The notes beneath the pieces are model-generated. The model made no database searches and had not been told where the DNA came from. It saw only the letters and a program-made list of their open reading frames with translations. A stretch of DNA of 41,004 bases from Tateyamaria pelophila (GTDB taxonomy: Bacteria > Pseudomonadota > Alphaproteobacteria > Rhodobacterales > Rhodobacteraceae): assembly GCF_019966495.1 (NCBI RefSeq), contig NZ_JAIMIA010000036.1:1-41004 (forward strand), read 5' to 3'. Positions 17,387 through 26,237 of this stretch are shown here, one piece after another. A program made the translations under genes and the position numbers. The stretch's first letter is position 1. Each line of letters opens with the position of its first letter.

Positions 17387-18870
17387 TGGGTGAATTGAAC
17401 AAACTGGGTCTGGCCGAGGCGCGTGATGCGCTACGCGTGGGCGATGTGACATCTGTTGAGCTGACCGAGGCCTGTCTGGCCGAGATCGAGGGCGCAGGTG
17501 CGCTGAACGCCTTTGTCCACGATACACCTGATATCGCGCGTGCACAGGCGGCTGCGGCTGACGCGCGGATCGCTGCGGGCGATGCCCCTGCCATGTGCGG
17601 TTTGCCCATCGGAATCAAGGACCTGTTCTGTACCAAGGGGGTCCCAAGTCAGGCAGGATCGCGAATCCTGGAGGGCTTCTTGCCGGAATACGAATCCACC
17701 GTCAGCCAGAACCTTCTGGACGCAGGCGCGGTGATGCTGGGCAAGCTGAACATGGATGAATTCGCCATGGGTTCGTCCAACGAAACATCGGTTTATGGCA
17801 ATGCGGTCAACCCATGGCGTCGCGGCAATGATACGGCTGAACTGACACCGGGCGGATCGTCGGGCGGCTCTGCGTCTGCTGTCGCTGCCGACCTGTGTCT
17901 GGCCGCCACCGGCACCGATACCGGCGGCTCGATCCGGCAGCCTGCGGCGTTCACGGGCATTACCGGGATCAAACCGACCTACGGGCGTTGTTCGCGCTGG
18001 GGTGTCGTGGCCTTTGCCTCGTCCCTCGACCAGGCCGGGCCGATGACCAAGTCGGTGCGCGATGCAGCGATCATGCTCGAGGCGATGTGTGGGCATGACC
18101 CGAAAGACAGCACCAGTGCGGATCTTCCCGTGCCGAATTTCGAAGCAATGCTGACGGGGGATATCAAGGGCAAGAAAATCGGCATCCCCAAGGAATACCG
18201 CATGGACGGTATGCCGACGGAGATTGAAACGCTGTGGGCCGACGGCGCGGCGATGTTGCGCGATGCCGGGGCCGAGATTGTCGACATCTCTCTGCCCCAT
18301 ACGCAATACGCGCTGCCCGCCTATTACGTGATTGCGCCGGCGGAGGCGTCTTCGAACCTCGCGCGCTATGACGGCGTGCGGTACGGGCACCGGGCCAAGC
18401 TGGATCATGGCGATGGCATCACAGAGATGTATGAAAAGACCCGTGCCGAAGGGTTCGGAGCCGAAGTCCAGCGCCGAGTGATGATCGGGACCTATGTTCT
18501 GTCGGCCGGGTTCTACGACGCCTACTACAACCGGGCGCGCAAGGTCCGCACCCTGATCAAGCGCGACTTCGAGAACGTGTTTGCCACGGGCATCGATGCG
18601 ATCCTGACGCCTGCAACGCCGTCTGCCGCGTTTGGGTTGGGCGAGGCGTCGGATGATCCTGTACAAATGTACCTCAACGACGTGTTCACGGTGACTGTGA
18701 ACATGGCGGGCCTGCCGGGTATCGCGGTGCCTGCGGGCATGGATGGTCAAGGGCTGCCCCTCGGGCTCCAGCTGATCGGCCGACCTTGGGAAGAGGGTGA
18801 TTTGCTGAACACCGCTTATGCGCTTGAAGCCCGGGCGGGGTTTGTGGCCAAGCCACAAAAATGGTGGTAA
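17386..18870 (+). CDS. gatA: Asp-tRNA(Asn)/Glu-tRNA(Gln) amidotransferase subunit A
   Basis: A 494-residue amidase-signature enzyme that releases ammonia from glutamine for tRNA-bound amino acid amidation. The catalytic triad is visible: Lys78 (PIGIKDLF), Ser158 (GGSSGGSA) and Ser182 ([11 protein letters not shown]). [14 protein letters not shown] and [16 protein letters not shown] are further GatA hallmarks. Length and ends match the family. It overlaps gatC by one base. gatB is not in the window, so the complex depends on a distant gene. Confidence 0.98.
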   Translation: MGELNKLGLAEARDALRVGDVTSVELTEACLAEIEGAGALNAFVHDTPDIARAQAAAADARIAAGDAPAMCGLPIGIKDLFCTKGVPSQAGSRILEGFLPEYESTVSQNLLDAGAVMLGKLNMDEFAMGSSNETSVYGNAVNPWRRGNDTAELTPGGSSGGSASAVAADLCLAATGTDTGGSIRQPAAFTGITGIKPTYGRCSRWGVVAFASSLDQAGPMTKSVRDAAIMLEAMCGHDPKDSTSADLPVPNFEAMLTGDIKGKKIGIPKEYRMDGMPTEIETLWADGAAMLRDAGAEIVDISLPHTQYALPAYYVIAPAEASSNLARYDGVRYGHRAKLDHGDGITEMYEKTRAEGFGAEVQRRVMIGTYVLSAGFYDAYYNRARKVRTLIKRDFENVFATGIDAILTPATPSAAFGLGEASDDPVQMYLNDVFTVTVNMAGLPGIAVPAGMDGQGLPLGLQLIGRPWEEGDLLNTAYALEARAGFVAKPQKWW

Positions 18871-18907
18871 AACGTCCTCGATCAGACCTGACAATGGCAG
18901 AGCAGAA

Positions 18908-19672
18908 ATGAGTATTCGCAAGTTTATGATGATGGGTGCGGTAGCCGGTCTGGCAGCGTGCCAACCTGCGGTGCCCGACAGCGGGGCAGGTGCCTATGAC
19001 AGTGGGAGAGGCGTCGGATTTGATGACCCCTCGACGCTGGCGGCCCGACAGGCGCGGGACGCACAGTTGGCGACCTCCACCGTTGTCCCGAATGCACCAG
19101 CGGTATCCGGTGAACCCTTGTCGGCGCTCAGAACGCCTGTTCCACAACCCACCCAGCGCAGCGCACGCGCCGTCTATGATCCTCAGAGCCTCGACGCAGA
19201 ACTGGCAGCCGGAACGAATTCCGGCGTTGCGGTTGTGAATGCGAGCCCCTCCAACGCGGCGCCTGTGTTCCAGAGCAATCCCGCCATCTCGGATGAAAAC
19301 AGCTTTGATGCCGTGTCGGGGCGCGAAACCATTGCCAGTGACGCCGCCCGCGTTCAGTCCAATCGCGCGCAATATCAGATCGTGCAACCAACGGACCTGC
19401 CTCAACGATCGGGCGACGCGCAACCAAACGTGGTTCAATATGCGTTGCAGACAAACCATCCCAAGGGAACCAAAGTTTACCAACGCCTCAACATCGCATC
19501 GGTCTCCGGTCTGATGCGCAGTTGCGCGCGATATGCTTCGGCAGACGAGGCACAGATCGACTTCCTCGCGCGTGGCGGGCCGGAGCGCGATCGGCGCGGT
19601 CTTGACCCGGATGGCGATGGATATGCCTGCGACTGGGATCCGGCCCCATTCCGCCCGAACTCCGGCGGCTGA
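18908..19672 (+). CDS. Predicted lipoprotein with C-terminal Excalibur-like motif
   Basis: A 254-residue protein with a short signal sequence ending in a lipobox (VAGLAAC, Cys about residue 18). A long low-complexity, Ala/Ser/Pro/Gln-rich linker follows. The C-terminal 60 residues (RSCARYASADEAQIDFLARG, then LDPDGDGYACDWDP) include a D-x-D-x-D-G-x-x-C pattern like the Excalibur calcium-binding motif. It is probably anchored in the outer or inner membrane facing the periplasm. The start ATG at 18908 lies 37 bp after gatA, and its stop is 7 bp before the amidase gene, so the lipoprotein and amidase probably form an operon. A cell-wall-related role is inferred only from that neighbour. Confidence 0.75.
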   Translation: MSIRKFMMMGAVAGLAACQPAVPDSGAGAYDSGRGVGFDDPSTLAARQARDAQLATSTVVPNAPAVSGEPLSALRTPVPQPTQRSARAVYDPQSLDAELAAGTNSGVAVVNASPSNAAPVFQSNPAISDENSFDAVSGRETIASDAARVQSNRAQYQIVQPTDLPQRSGDAQPNVVQYALQTNHPKGTKVYQRLNIASVSGLMRSCARYASADEAQIDFLARGGPERDRRGLDPDGDGYACDWDPAPFRPNSGG

Positions 19673-19679
19673 TCCGCGG

Positions 19680-20345
19680 ATGGTTGCGGTGCACCAGTTT
19701 GCGTCGCCCAATTGCGGGGTTCGCCGGAACGGGCTGGTGCCGCGTTACGTGGTTCTGCACTATACGGCAATGGCCTCCGCCGAGGCCGCGATTGACCGGC
19801 TTTGCGATCCCAAAGCCGAAGTATCCGCCCATTATGTCATTTGTAAATCCGGGCGGATCATCCAACTCGTCGGCGAAGGGCTACGGTCGTGGCATGCGGG
19901 TGCTGGCGAGTGGCACGGGCTGCAAGACATGAATTCACGGTCCATCGGGATCGAGTTGGACAATGACGGGCAGGGCCCCTTTACGCCAGCGCTGATGAAA
20001 AGCCTCGAAACATTGTTGGCCAGAATGCTCGCGGCATGGGATATCCCGCCGCAAAATGTCATCGGTCATTCTGACATGGCACCGGGTCGAAAATGTGACC
20101 CGGGCGCCTTTTTCGATTGGGCGCGATTGGAAACAAAAGGGCTCGCCGCGCCATCAGGAAAGACATTGCCACCACACGTCCCCGATGCGGCCCTCTTTCG
20201 CAAGATGGCGCGGGCGTGTGGGTACACAGCCGATGTCGGTGACAATGACTTGCTTGCCGCTGTCCGCCTGAGATATCGGCAGAACGCGTCCGGTCCTTTG
20301 GAAGCTGCCGACTTTACCCCGTTGAGCGATGGCGCCCGCACATAG
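19680..20345 (+). CDS. N-acetylmuramoyl-L-alanine amidase (AmpD/Ami_2 type)
   Basis: A 221-residue zinc amidase that cleaves the bond between N-acetylmuramic acid and L-alanine in muropeptides. Zinc ligands are visible as His27 (VVLHYTAM), His130 and Asp140 (GHSDMAPGRKCDPG), and the catalytic-region Glu lies in SIGIELDN. The C-terminal 70 residues (FRKMARACGYTADVGDNDLL) resemble a peptidoglycan-binding module. No signal peptide is seen, consistent with cytoplasmic muropeptide recycling as in AmpD. Start ATG 19680 is 7 bp after the lipoprotein stop. Confidence 0.92.
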   Translation: MVAVHQFASPNCGVRRNGLVPRYVVLHYTAMASAEAAIDRLCDPKAEVSAHYVICKSGRIIQLVGEGLRSWHAGAGEWHGLQDMNSRSIGIELDNDGQGPFTPALMKSLETLLARMLAAWDIPPQNVIGHSDMAPGRKCDPGAFFDWARLETKGLAAPSGKTLPPHVPDAALFRKMARACGYTADVGDNDLLAAVRLRYRQNASGPLEAADFTPLSDGART

Positions 20346-20449
20346 ACGATCCCCCTTCATCTTGCCAGTTAAACTCCCGCCGGAGGCTCCCGAACCCTCT
20401 GCAGGTACGACGGCCCATTGACGCGCCCCCTGTTCACGCCGTAAGGCGA

Positions 20450-20861
20450 GCCACGCGCGGAGCGGTGGATGGCCGCTTTGGCAGGGCAACCTGACAGAGA
20501 GGAAAGTCCGGACTCCAGAAAGCAACGGTGCCGGGTAACGCCCGGGCGGGGCAACCCGACGGAAAGCGCCACAGAAAAGAAACCGCCTTTCGCGCCCGTG
20601 CTACGGGTGCTGGGGTAAGGGTGAAACGGTGGAGTAAGAGCCCACCGCCGGGCTGGTAACAGACCGGGCATGGCAAGCCCCACCGGGAGCAATGCCAAAT
20701 AGGGACCGCGTGCCGGGCAACCGGCGGGGCTGCTTTTGCCTCAGCAGGTCCGGGTTGGCAGCTAGAGGGGTGTTGGTAACAGCATCCCGAGAGGAATGGT
20801 CATCTCGGGCGGAGCGATCCGCCTATGACAGAATCCGGCTTATAGCCTCTCCGCGCGTGTC
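20450..20861 (+). ncRNA. rnpB: RNase P RNA (class A)
   Basis: The catalytic RNA of RNase P, which matures the 5' ends of tRNAs. The universal core GAGGAAAGTCCGGACTCC lies at about 20499-20516, and the matching 3' core ACAGAATCCGGCTTAT at about 20829-20844. The terminal helix P1 is visible: 20452-20462 (CACGCGCGGAG) is the exact reverse complement of 20849-20859. GAGGAATGGTCATC and AACAGACCGGGC also match known class A elements. The length of about 410 nt suits alphaproteobacteria. The exact ends are inferred from P1. Confidence 0.95.
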
Positions 20862-21302
20862 TATGCCAGGGTCAGGGTGAATTCATAAGCTTTTCCCGTG
20901 TCCCGTGGCAGGTGATGCGAAACACTTTGCCATCTGGTTCGCAGGTTTGCCGCGCGCTGTGACATGATCGTCACCAAACATCAGTTTCTTGCCGCCGACC
21001 TGTTCCGGGAATGCAGCCTAAGTTGTTATCGGTTAAAAGCCCTCCGCAACAGCAGGACGCGACGTGGCGAATGTGACCTTAAACACGATGCCGTAAATCA
21101 GAGAAGTTTTCCTAAAGATGTCTTCCCAATATACGTATCAAAGACCCTGACCTTATCAATTTGACGCAAAAAAGTCAGTTTTGCCGGTCTTTTTCAGCTT
21201 TGGATGCGGTCATTTGAAAAAAGCGCGTTGACTCCGAATACACAACCGATAGAAGCCGAGTCTGACACTTTTGCACGCGTGCGTGCCCCGAGGAGAACTC
21301 AG
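20862..21302. other. Intergenic region between rnpB and rpmG
   Basis: A 441-bp region, less GC-rich than its neighbours. It contains a likely rpmG promoter near its end. I see no credible coding frame and no clear rnpB terminator. Confidence 0.5.
21228..21256 (+). promoter_or_regulatory. Candidate promoter of rpmG
   Basis: TTGACT at 21228-21233 fits a -35 box. After about 16 bp, ATAGAA (about 21250) could act as a weak -10 box. It lies about 45 bp before the rpmG start codon. Confidence 0.4.
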
Positions 21303-21470
21303 ATGGCCAAGCCAACCACGATCAAAATTCGCCTGAACTCGACCGCAGGCACCGGCCACTTTTATGTGACCAAAAAGAACGCGCGGACGATGACTGAAAA
21401 AATGTCAATCAAGAAGTATGACCCCGTTGTGCGCAAACATGTTGAGTACAAGGAAGGCAAGATCAAGTAA
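21303..21470 (+). CDS. rpmG: 50S ribosomal protein L33
   Basis: A 55-residue bL33 protein beginning [18 protein letters not shown], with the central VTKKNARTM and the C-terminal [19 protein letters not shown] that typify the family. This is the zinc-free form: no Cys pairs are present. Start ATG 21303 is preceded by an excellent GAGGAG site. It appears monocistronic, with its own upstream promoter candidate and a terminator at 21495. Confidence 0.97.
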   Translation: MAKPTTIKIRLNSTAGTGHFYVTKKNARTMTEKMSIKKYDPVVRKHVEYKEGKIK

Positions 21471-21494
21471 GATCGCCTGCCATTTTTGTATTTC

Positions 21495-21523
21495 AAAGGC
21501 CGCGCCGCAAGGACGCGGCTTTT
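21495..21523 (+). terminator. Intrinsic terminator of rpmG
   Basis: GCCGCG (21499-21504) pairs with CGCGGC (21514-21519). The stem is extended by AAAG against TTTT, and a T run follows. It lies 25 bp after the rpmG stop codon. Confidence 0.85.
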
Positions 21524-21561
21524 GTCGTTCGGAGACCAGACTTGGCATGCAGAGGTGTCAC

Positions 21562-22074
21562 ATGCGTCGGGTGATGATTGTTGGCGGATCAGGCTCGGGC
21601 AAGAGCACACTGGCGCGCGCGCTGGGCAGGCGGATGGGCTTGCCGGTTTATCACATGGATCATATTCACTGGCGGCCGGGCTGGGATCCTCGCCTGAGAG
21701 CGGCTCGTCGCGCGATGGCCCTTGAGATCGAGGCGCGTGACACCTGGATTTTCGAAGGTGGGTTTTCGACCACATATGCAAACCGTCTGTCGCGTGCCGA
21801 TACCCTGATTTGGCTGGACTTACCTGTCGGGTTGCGACTGTGGCGCGTGACACGACGCCTCGTCGAGAACTATGGGCAGCGCCGCCCCGATATGGCCGAA
21901 GGCTGCGTAGAGGGTATCCACAGCGAGACCTGGGCCTTCTACCGTTGGATCTGGGACACGCGGCGCACGGGCCCAAACCGCCTCGCCGCGCTGGTTGCAG
22001 ATGCGCCGGAGCAGGTGTCGATCCACCATCTGACAACACGCGTTCAGGTGCGTCGGTTCATGGAAGCCGTGTAA
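21562..22074 (+). CDS. Adenylate-kinase-like P-loop NTPase (topology-modulation protein type)
   Basis: A 170-residue P-loop protein with Walker A GGSGSGKST at residues 8-16, then MDHIHWRPGW, WIFEGGFSTTY and LIWLDLPVGL. This order matches the small group annotated as adenylate kinase-like or DNA topology modulation protein (FlaR). The biochemical role of the group is poorly defined; phosphorylation of a small substrate is likely. I chose the ATG at 21562, which has AGAGG at good spacing; an in-frame ATG at 21547 is an alternative. It faces the cupin gene across a 517-bp gap. Confidence 0.8.
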   Translation: MRRVMIVGGSGSGKSTLARALGRRMGLPVYHMDHIHWRPGWDPRLRAARRAMALEIEARDTWIFEGGFSTTYANRLSRADTLIWLDLPVGLRLWRVTRRLVENYGQRRPDMAEGCVEGIHSETWAFYRWIWDTRRTGPNRLAALVADAPEQVSIHHLTTRVQVRRFMEAV

Positions 22075-22591
22075 ATCAAAATCGCACGTCGACCATGGCG
22101 GACCTGGCAGCGGTCGACAGGGTGCTGCTCCGAACGTGCCCAAATCTGCGCAAGGTGAATTATCCGGGGACCTTGCTTGTCACTGGCTTGCTTATCATCA
22201 GCCGGGCACAGTCTGCGTTTTTGGGGGCGGCACCAATTGCGTCGGTTTTATTGGATGGTGTCATCTTTAGGGTCGGTCGTTGGAGCATGACCGCAAAGAC
22301 CGCATGCAGAGCAAATCCGTCACGAAGCAACAGATTATCGCGCGTTGCATCCCCGGTGTCGGGGGGCGTTGCTGTTTCACTGGTTTGGCAAGGTCCGCGC
22401 GGCTGGAATGCGTGTATGAAAAGCTGGGCGATCCGAATGGCAGAGCCGTCTTATCATGCGGTGGGCTTCGAGACGATTGCGCCGATGGATGTCGCCGTTA
22501 AAGGTGGCATTTCCGTCGATACAGATGACCTGTTTGCTCTGGGAGGTCAGGGCGCACCGAGGGTGCGCCTTACTGTCAGGTCACACATCGT
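22075..22591. other. Gene-poor region between two convergent genes
   Basis: 517 bp without a convincing gene. Open frames exist on the plus strand (for example from 22095), but they show no family resemblance and run into the antisense of the cupin gene. The region ends with palindromic element copy 5. Confidence 0.5.
22551..22572 (+). repeat. Palindromic intergenic element, copy 5
   Basis: GGCGCACC (22551-22558) pairs with GGTGCGCC (22562-22569) across a GAG loop and is followed by TTAC. Its stem is identical to that of copy 1, more than 22 kb away. It lies about 20 bp downstream of the cupin stop (minus strand). Confidence 0.75.
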
Positions 22592-23062
22592 TCATTCGTT
22601 TGTTCCCGGCGCGTTTGCGGGTGCGCCTGCGAGTGTCGTGTAGCGCCGCGCTTGGGTGTCTCGGTCAAAGTGGAGAACCCGGTCCATGTCTGGGTAGGTG
22701 ACTTGGTCGGCAGGCGCGCGCGTCCCGATCACCATATATCGAACTGGCTCCCGGCTGCGGTTTTCCATGCAATGACTTTGGGGCTCTCCGGCTTTCCAGC
22801 ACGCAGCGTCTCCGGGATAAAGCGTTGTCTCGATCCGGTCCTCAATGAGTGTTGCGGAGCCGGACAGGATTAACACCATTTCGTCTTCATTTGCGTGCCA
22901 ATGTGCATGGGAGGAAAACGAGCCGGGTGGCAGTTCTTCGACAAAAGCGCCGAACTGCGTCAGACCGGCGCTGTCACTGATCAACTCTGCCCGATAGGGA
23001 CCGAGCGCGCTGTTCTGACCGCCGCTATCTATTTTGGCGCTGCCCTTTTTTATGACTGTCAT
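22592..23062 (-). CDS. Cupin-domain protein
   Basis: A 156-residue single-domain cupin. The first cupin motif is visible around residues 49-62 (SFSSHAHWHANEDEMV), giving His52/His54/His56 and Glu61 as metal ligands, followed by LILSGSATL and LYPGDAACWKAG. The second motif has His97 (QSHCMENRS). The substrate cannot be inferred. The start ATG at 23062 has a strong AGGAGG ribosome-binding site. It is downstream of the BI-1 gene on the same strand but separated from it by a strong terminator, so it probably has its own promoter. Confidence 0.85.
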   Translation of the reverse strand: MTVIKKGSAKIDSGGQNSALGPYRAELISDSAGLTQFGAFVEELPPGSFSSHAHWHANEDEMVLILSGSATLIEDRIETTLYPGDAACWKAGEPQSHCMENRSREPVRYMVIGTRAPADQVTYPDMDRVLHFDRDTQARRYTTLAGAPANAPGTNE

Positions 23063-23086
23063 TCAGTATCCTCCTGCACGGGAACG

Positions 23087-23119
23087 AAAAGGGGCCGGTC
23101 GCAATGACCGGCCCCTTTC
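23087..23119 (-). terminator. Intrinsic terminator of the BI-1 gene
   Basis: A perfect 13-bp stem (23088-23100 with 23106-23118) with a 5-base loop, followed on the minus strand by a T run (TTTTC). It lies 23 bp past the BI-1 stop codon. Confidence 0.9.
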
Positions 23120-23141
23120 GAGCAGCTTATACCAAGGCGTG

Positions 23142-23921
23142 CTACTCTTGCTGACCCATGAACATCAGCAGGAATTGGAACATGTTCAGGAAGGCAATGT
23201 AGAGGCTCAAAGCACCGTCAATTGCCGCTTTGTCCAACCATTCCTGATCACCGTGCGCCGCATGCGCCACATAGGTGTTTTTGATTTCTTGCGTGTAGAA
23301 CGCCGTCAGACCCGCGAAGATCAGAACGCCCAGAGCGGAGATCGCGAACATCATCGCAGGGGACTGCAGGAAGATGTTGATGATCATCGCGACGATCAGA
23401 CCGATGACACCCATCATCAGGAATGTGCCCATGCCGCTCAGGTCTTTCTTGGTCGTGTAACCGTAAAGGCTCAGACCCGCAAAGGCGATTGCGGTGACAA
23501 GGAACGTCTGGGTAATCGAGTAGGGTGTGAACACCAGAAAGATCGAGCTCATCGACACGCCCATGACGGCCGCGAAGATGAAGAAGCCCAATTGCACAGC
23601 AGCCGCCGAGCCACGACGCATCAACGCGCCCCAGCCAAACAGAATGAAGGCCAGTGGTGCAAACATGACGACCCATTTTAGCGGTGTCGCAAAGAGAAGC
23701 GTGCCCAAGCCCGTCAGGTATTGGCCCTCACGAAGCGCTATGGTTGCGCCTGCCGGATCGGATGTGACCGCAAGCCCCGCGATAGCCCACGCCGCAGCAG
23801 CGGTGATAAGCATGCCGACAGACATGGTGCCGTACACTTTATTCATATGGGCGCGCAGCCCTACGTCGATCTGGGCGGCGCGTGTTCCGGCCGCCGACCG
23901 GATCGTATTCAACTCAGCCAT
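23142..23921 (-). CDS. Bax inhibitor-1 / YccA family membrane protein
   Basis: A 259-residue integral membrane protein with seven predicted helices, for example MLITAAAAWAIAGLAV, VMFAPLAFILFGW, VQLGFFIFAAVMGVSMSSIF and MFQFLLMFMG. The N-terminal VYGTMSVGMLITAA and the late SLYIAFLNMFQFLL segments are typical of bacterial BI-1 proteins. Family members influence membrane-protease (FtsH) activity or calcium leak; the exact role here is unknown. I chose the ATG at 23921 because GGAGGT is ideally placed before it; the longer frame to 24026 lacks family resemblance. Confidence 0.92.
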   Translation of the reverse strand: MAELNTIRSAAGTRAAQIDVGLRAHMNKVYGTMSVGMLITAAAAWAIAGLAVTSDPAGATIALREGQYLTGLGTLLFATPLKWVVMFAPLAFILFGWGALMRRGSAAAVQLGFFIFAAVMGVSMSSIFLVFTPYSITQTFLVTAIAFAGLSLYGYTTKKDLSGMGTFLMMGVIGLIVAMIINIFLQSPAMMFAISALGVLIFAGLTAFYTQEIKNTYVAHAAHGDQEWLDKAAIDGALSLYIAFLNMFQFLLMFMGQQE

Positions 23922-25011
23922 TGTTGACCTCCAAATTGATACATTATGCCCGACAGGTTTGTCCTGACGGTCGCGGATTTCCGCCCGCTCATGCGCTAAT
24001 ATCGTGTCAGAAGGGCTCCCTTTCAAGGGTTTTTCACCATTGACACGCCGATCCGACCAAAGAATCCGACGCTTTTTGTCATAAATTATGAAATCTATCC
24101 GTACCGGCCACAGGTTTCTCTTGCTGAACGTGAGTTTACAGGCACTTGGCAGATCGATTTCACCCCTTCGCGTGCATTGGCCTGAGGGGTGAATGCATGT
24201 TGATCAAGCGCTTTGCACAGACATTCCGGCTCGGCCCCTTCGATCGGTGCGGGACTGTCCATTGCGCGGACAGCGTCAGGGAACCATTTGCTGGTTTAGG
24301 CGCTTCGGATGGCGTCGTCGACACTGACAGCGACCGGGCGACTGGCGCGCAGGTCGATGCTGGTCCGAATGTCCTCACGCTGCTTGAGGAAGCCGAACCG
24401 CCATTTCTTGACCAAATCAATCACGACAGGATTTTGCCACAACTGCCGCCACAGCGGACTGGCCTGTATCGGGGCGGCCACATAACATGTGTACAACGCA
24501 ATCGTTTGGTTGTGACTTGGCGCGTTTGGCTCGAGCGACTCGGCACGACTGCATGCGGTAAAGGCAGGGAGCAGCGTGAAATGCGCGGGGCATTGGGCCG
24601 ATTTCCGCGCGATCGGCGGATTTTCGCGTTTGGCCAAGAACTGCCGAAAACACAGGGATTTTCGCTACTTACGGGATGTTCAACCAAAAATTGAATGAAT
24701 CGTCGAGTGACTAAGCTATTGATTGCAAATACAGAATGTATACTGTCATTCGTGTGGGGGATTGTGATACTTCAATTTCTCAGTTGGATCGTCGACGCAT
24801 TTTTTGATCGGACGCGCACTTTTTATGGCAGCAGACCCACCGCACATGTCTGCCTCGGTCGGATTGCGTTGTTTTTAAAAAACGATCGAAATATGGTTTG
24901 AGGGCTGCAACGTCGGGTGACTTCCGGATCGACTGTTTATTTTGGCAGCGTTTGAATTCGGTGTAAAAGGCTCTTGAGTGAGCCATGTATTTGAGAGAGT
25001 TGAGAATTTAG
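23922..25011. other. Long gene-poor region upstream of the XRE regulator
   Basis: 1.09 kb between divergent genes. One minus-strand frame (24296-24637) looks weakly protein-like. The stretch 24670-25010 is clearly more AT-rich than the surroundings. No RNA gene or mobile-element feature was recognised. Confidence 0.5.
24296..24637 (-). CDS. Possible small hypothetical protein or remnant
   Basis: A 113-residue frame. Residues 21-31 (FTLLPAFTACS) look like part of a lipobox, but they lack a preceding charged signal start. The rest (ALYTCYVAAPIQASPLWRQ, then NPVVIDLVKKWRFGFLKQRE) has a balanced composition unlike most chance frames here. An overlapping plus-strand frame (24146-24694) is also open, so coding is uncertain. 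I do not recognise a family. It may be a broken lipoprotein gene. Confidence 0.25.
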   Translation of the reverse strand: MAKRENPPIARKSAQCPAHFTLLPAFTACSRAESLEPNAPSHNQTIALYTCYVAAPIQASPLWRQLWQNPVVIDLVKKWRFGFLKQREDIRTSIDLRASRPVAVSVDDAIRSA

Positions 25012-25389
25012 ATGGCACATATCGTGGACACTCATGTGGGAAAACGTATCCGTCAACGGCGCTGGCTCATTGGTATGACCCAGCAAAAACTGGCTGATAT
25101 GGTTGGCATCAAGTTTCAGCAGATCCAGAAATATGAGACCGGGGCCAATCGCGTAAGTGCGTCCCGGCTTTGGGACATCGGGGAAGCGATGGGTGTTCCT
25201 GTGTCTTTCTTTTTCGAGGGTTTGAACGACGGGGCGGGTCACGTCGCGGCTGATGGCGGAACACAGGCGCCACCTGATATGCTCGGAGACAAGGAAGCAA
25301 TGGACCTTGTCCGCAGCTACTACGCAATTCCCGAAAATCAACGCCGGCGGTTGTTTGAGCTGGCCCGTGTCCTGAGCGACGTCGCCTGA
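25012..25389 (+). CDS. XRE-family helix-turn-helix regulator (PraR/SinR-like)
   Basis: A 125-residue DNA-binding protein. The HTH spans about residues 9-65 (VGKRIRQRRWLIGMTQQKLA, then GIKFQQIQKYETGANRVSAS), followed by LWDIGEAMGVPVSFFFEGL. The C-terminal part contains VRSYYAIPENQRRRLFELAR, a module shared with alphaproteobacterial regulators of the PraR type that control quorum sensing, biofilm or surface traits. The target here is unknown. AT-rich DNA upstream probably holds its promoter. hisN follows after 53 bp on the same strand. Confidence 0.9.
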   Translation: MAHIVDTHVGKRIRQRRWLIGMTQQKLADMVGIKFQQIQKYETGANRVSASRLWDIGEAMGVPVSFFFEGLNDGAGHVAADGGTQAPPDMLGDKEAMDLVRSYYAIPENQRRRLFELARVLSDVA

Positions 25390-25442
25390 GTCCGAGAGGG
25401 GCGGGGCTTGCGCCATCCGGCCTCCTCTGGCACCTCGGTGTG

Positions 25443-26237
25443 ATGACATATGAAATTGATGAGCTGACGGACGTAGCCAACGCGATGGCAGATGCCGCGC
25501 GTGCGGCAATCTTGCCGCATTTCCGCCGCACTGATCTCGTGGCAGACAATAAACTGGCGGATGGGTACGACCCCGTCACGGTTGCGGATCGCGCGGCCGA
25601 ACAGGCGATGCGCGCTGTTTTGGCCCGGCGGCGGCCTCAGGATGCAATCGTCGGAGAAGAGTTCGGCGCGACCGAAGGGTCCAGCGGTCTGACATGGGTG
25701 CTTGACCCGATCGATGGCACGCGCGGCTTTGTGTCCGGGACACCGACCTGGGGCGTTCTGATCGCAGTCGGGCCGGATAGCGGTCCGATCCTGGGGATCA
25801 TTGACCAGCCCTATATCGGCGAGCGGTTCGTGGGTAGCGCCGGTGCGGCCCATTTGGTTGGCCCACACGGATCTGGCCCCATTCGCACCCGCCCGCCGCG
25901 TGCCTTGTCCGCCGCGACCCTGTTCACAACCTTCCCGGAAGTCGGGGCTGCTCAGGATCGTGCAGGGTTCGAGGCCGTGGCCGCCAAGGTGCAGTTGGTG
26001 CGCTACGGTATGGATTGCTATGCCTATGCGCTGGTTGCGGCAGGTCAGGTTGATCTCGTGATCGAGGCAGGTTTGAACAGCTATGACATTCAGGCCCCGA
26101 TTGCGTTGATTGAAGCCGCCGGTGGCGTGGTCACCGACTGGGATGGGAAACCCGTCCATCAAGGAGGGCGTGTGCTGGCCGCCGCCAATCTTGAGATTCA
26201 CCGGGCGGCGCTTGATATTCTGAGGGAGACAGCATGA
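25443..26237 (+). CDS. hisN: Inositol-monophosphatase-family enzyme, probably histidinol-phosphatase
   Basis: A 264-residue Mg2+-dependent phosphatase. Metal-site motifs are GEEFG (residues 71-75), DPIDGTRGF (88-96) and, near the C-terminus, YDIQAPIALIEAAGG, where the usual WDxAA motif is replaced by YDIQA as in HisN proteins. The GTRGFVSGTPTWG segment is the wording of HisN (histidinol-phosphatase) rather than inositol monophosphatase. It would act in the last steps of histidine synthesis. Start ATG 25443 (a GTG precedes it). It overlaps the next gene by four bases (ATGA), so the two are translationally coupled. Confidence 0.85.
   Translation: MTYEIDELTDVANAMADAARAAILPHFRRTDLVADNKLADGYDPVTVADRAAEQAMRAVLARRRPQDAIVGEEFGATEGSSGLTWVLDPIDGTRGFVSGTPTWGVLIAVGPDSGPILGIIDQPYIGERFVGSAGAAHLVGPHGSGPIRTRPPRALSAATLFTTFPEVGAAQDRAGFEAVAAKVQLVRYGMDCYAYALVAAGQVDLVIEAGLNSYDIQAPIALIEAAGGVVTDWDGKPVHQGGRVLAAANLEIHRAALDILRETA

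Noticed and set aside
17431-18921. 496-codon open frame antisense to gatA
   Set aside because: Antisense shadow of a clear GatA; no family resemblance.
22095-22643. Possible 183-residue protein on the plus strand
   Set aside because: No ribosome-binding site, no family resemblance, and its end lies antisense to the cupin gene.
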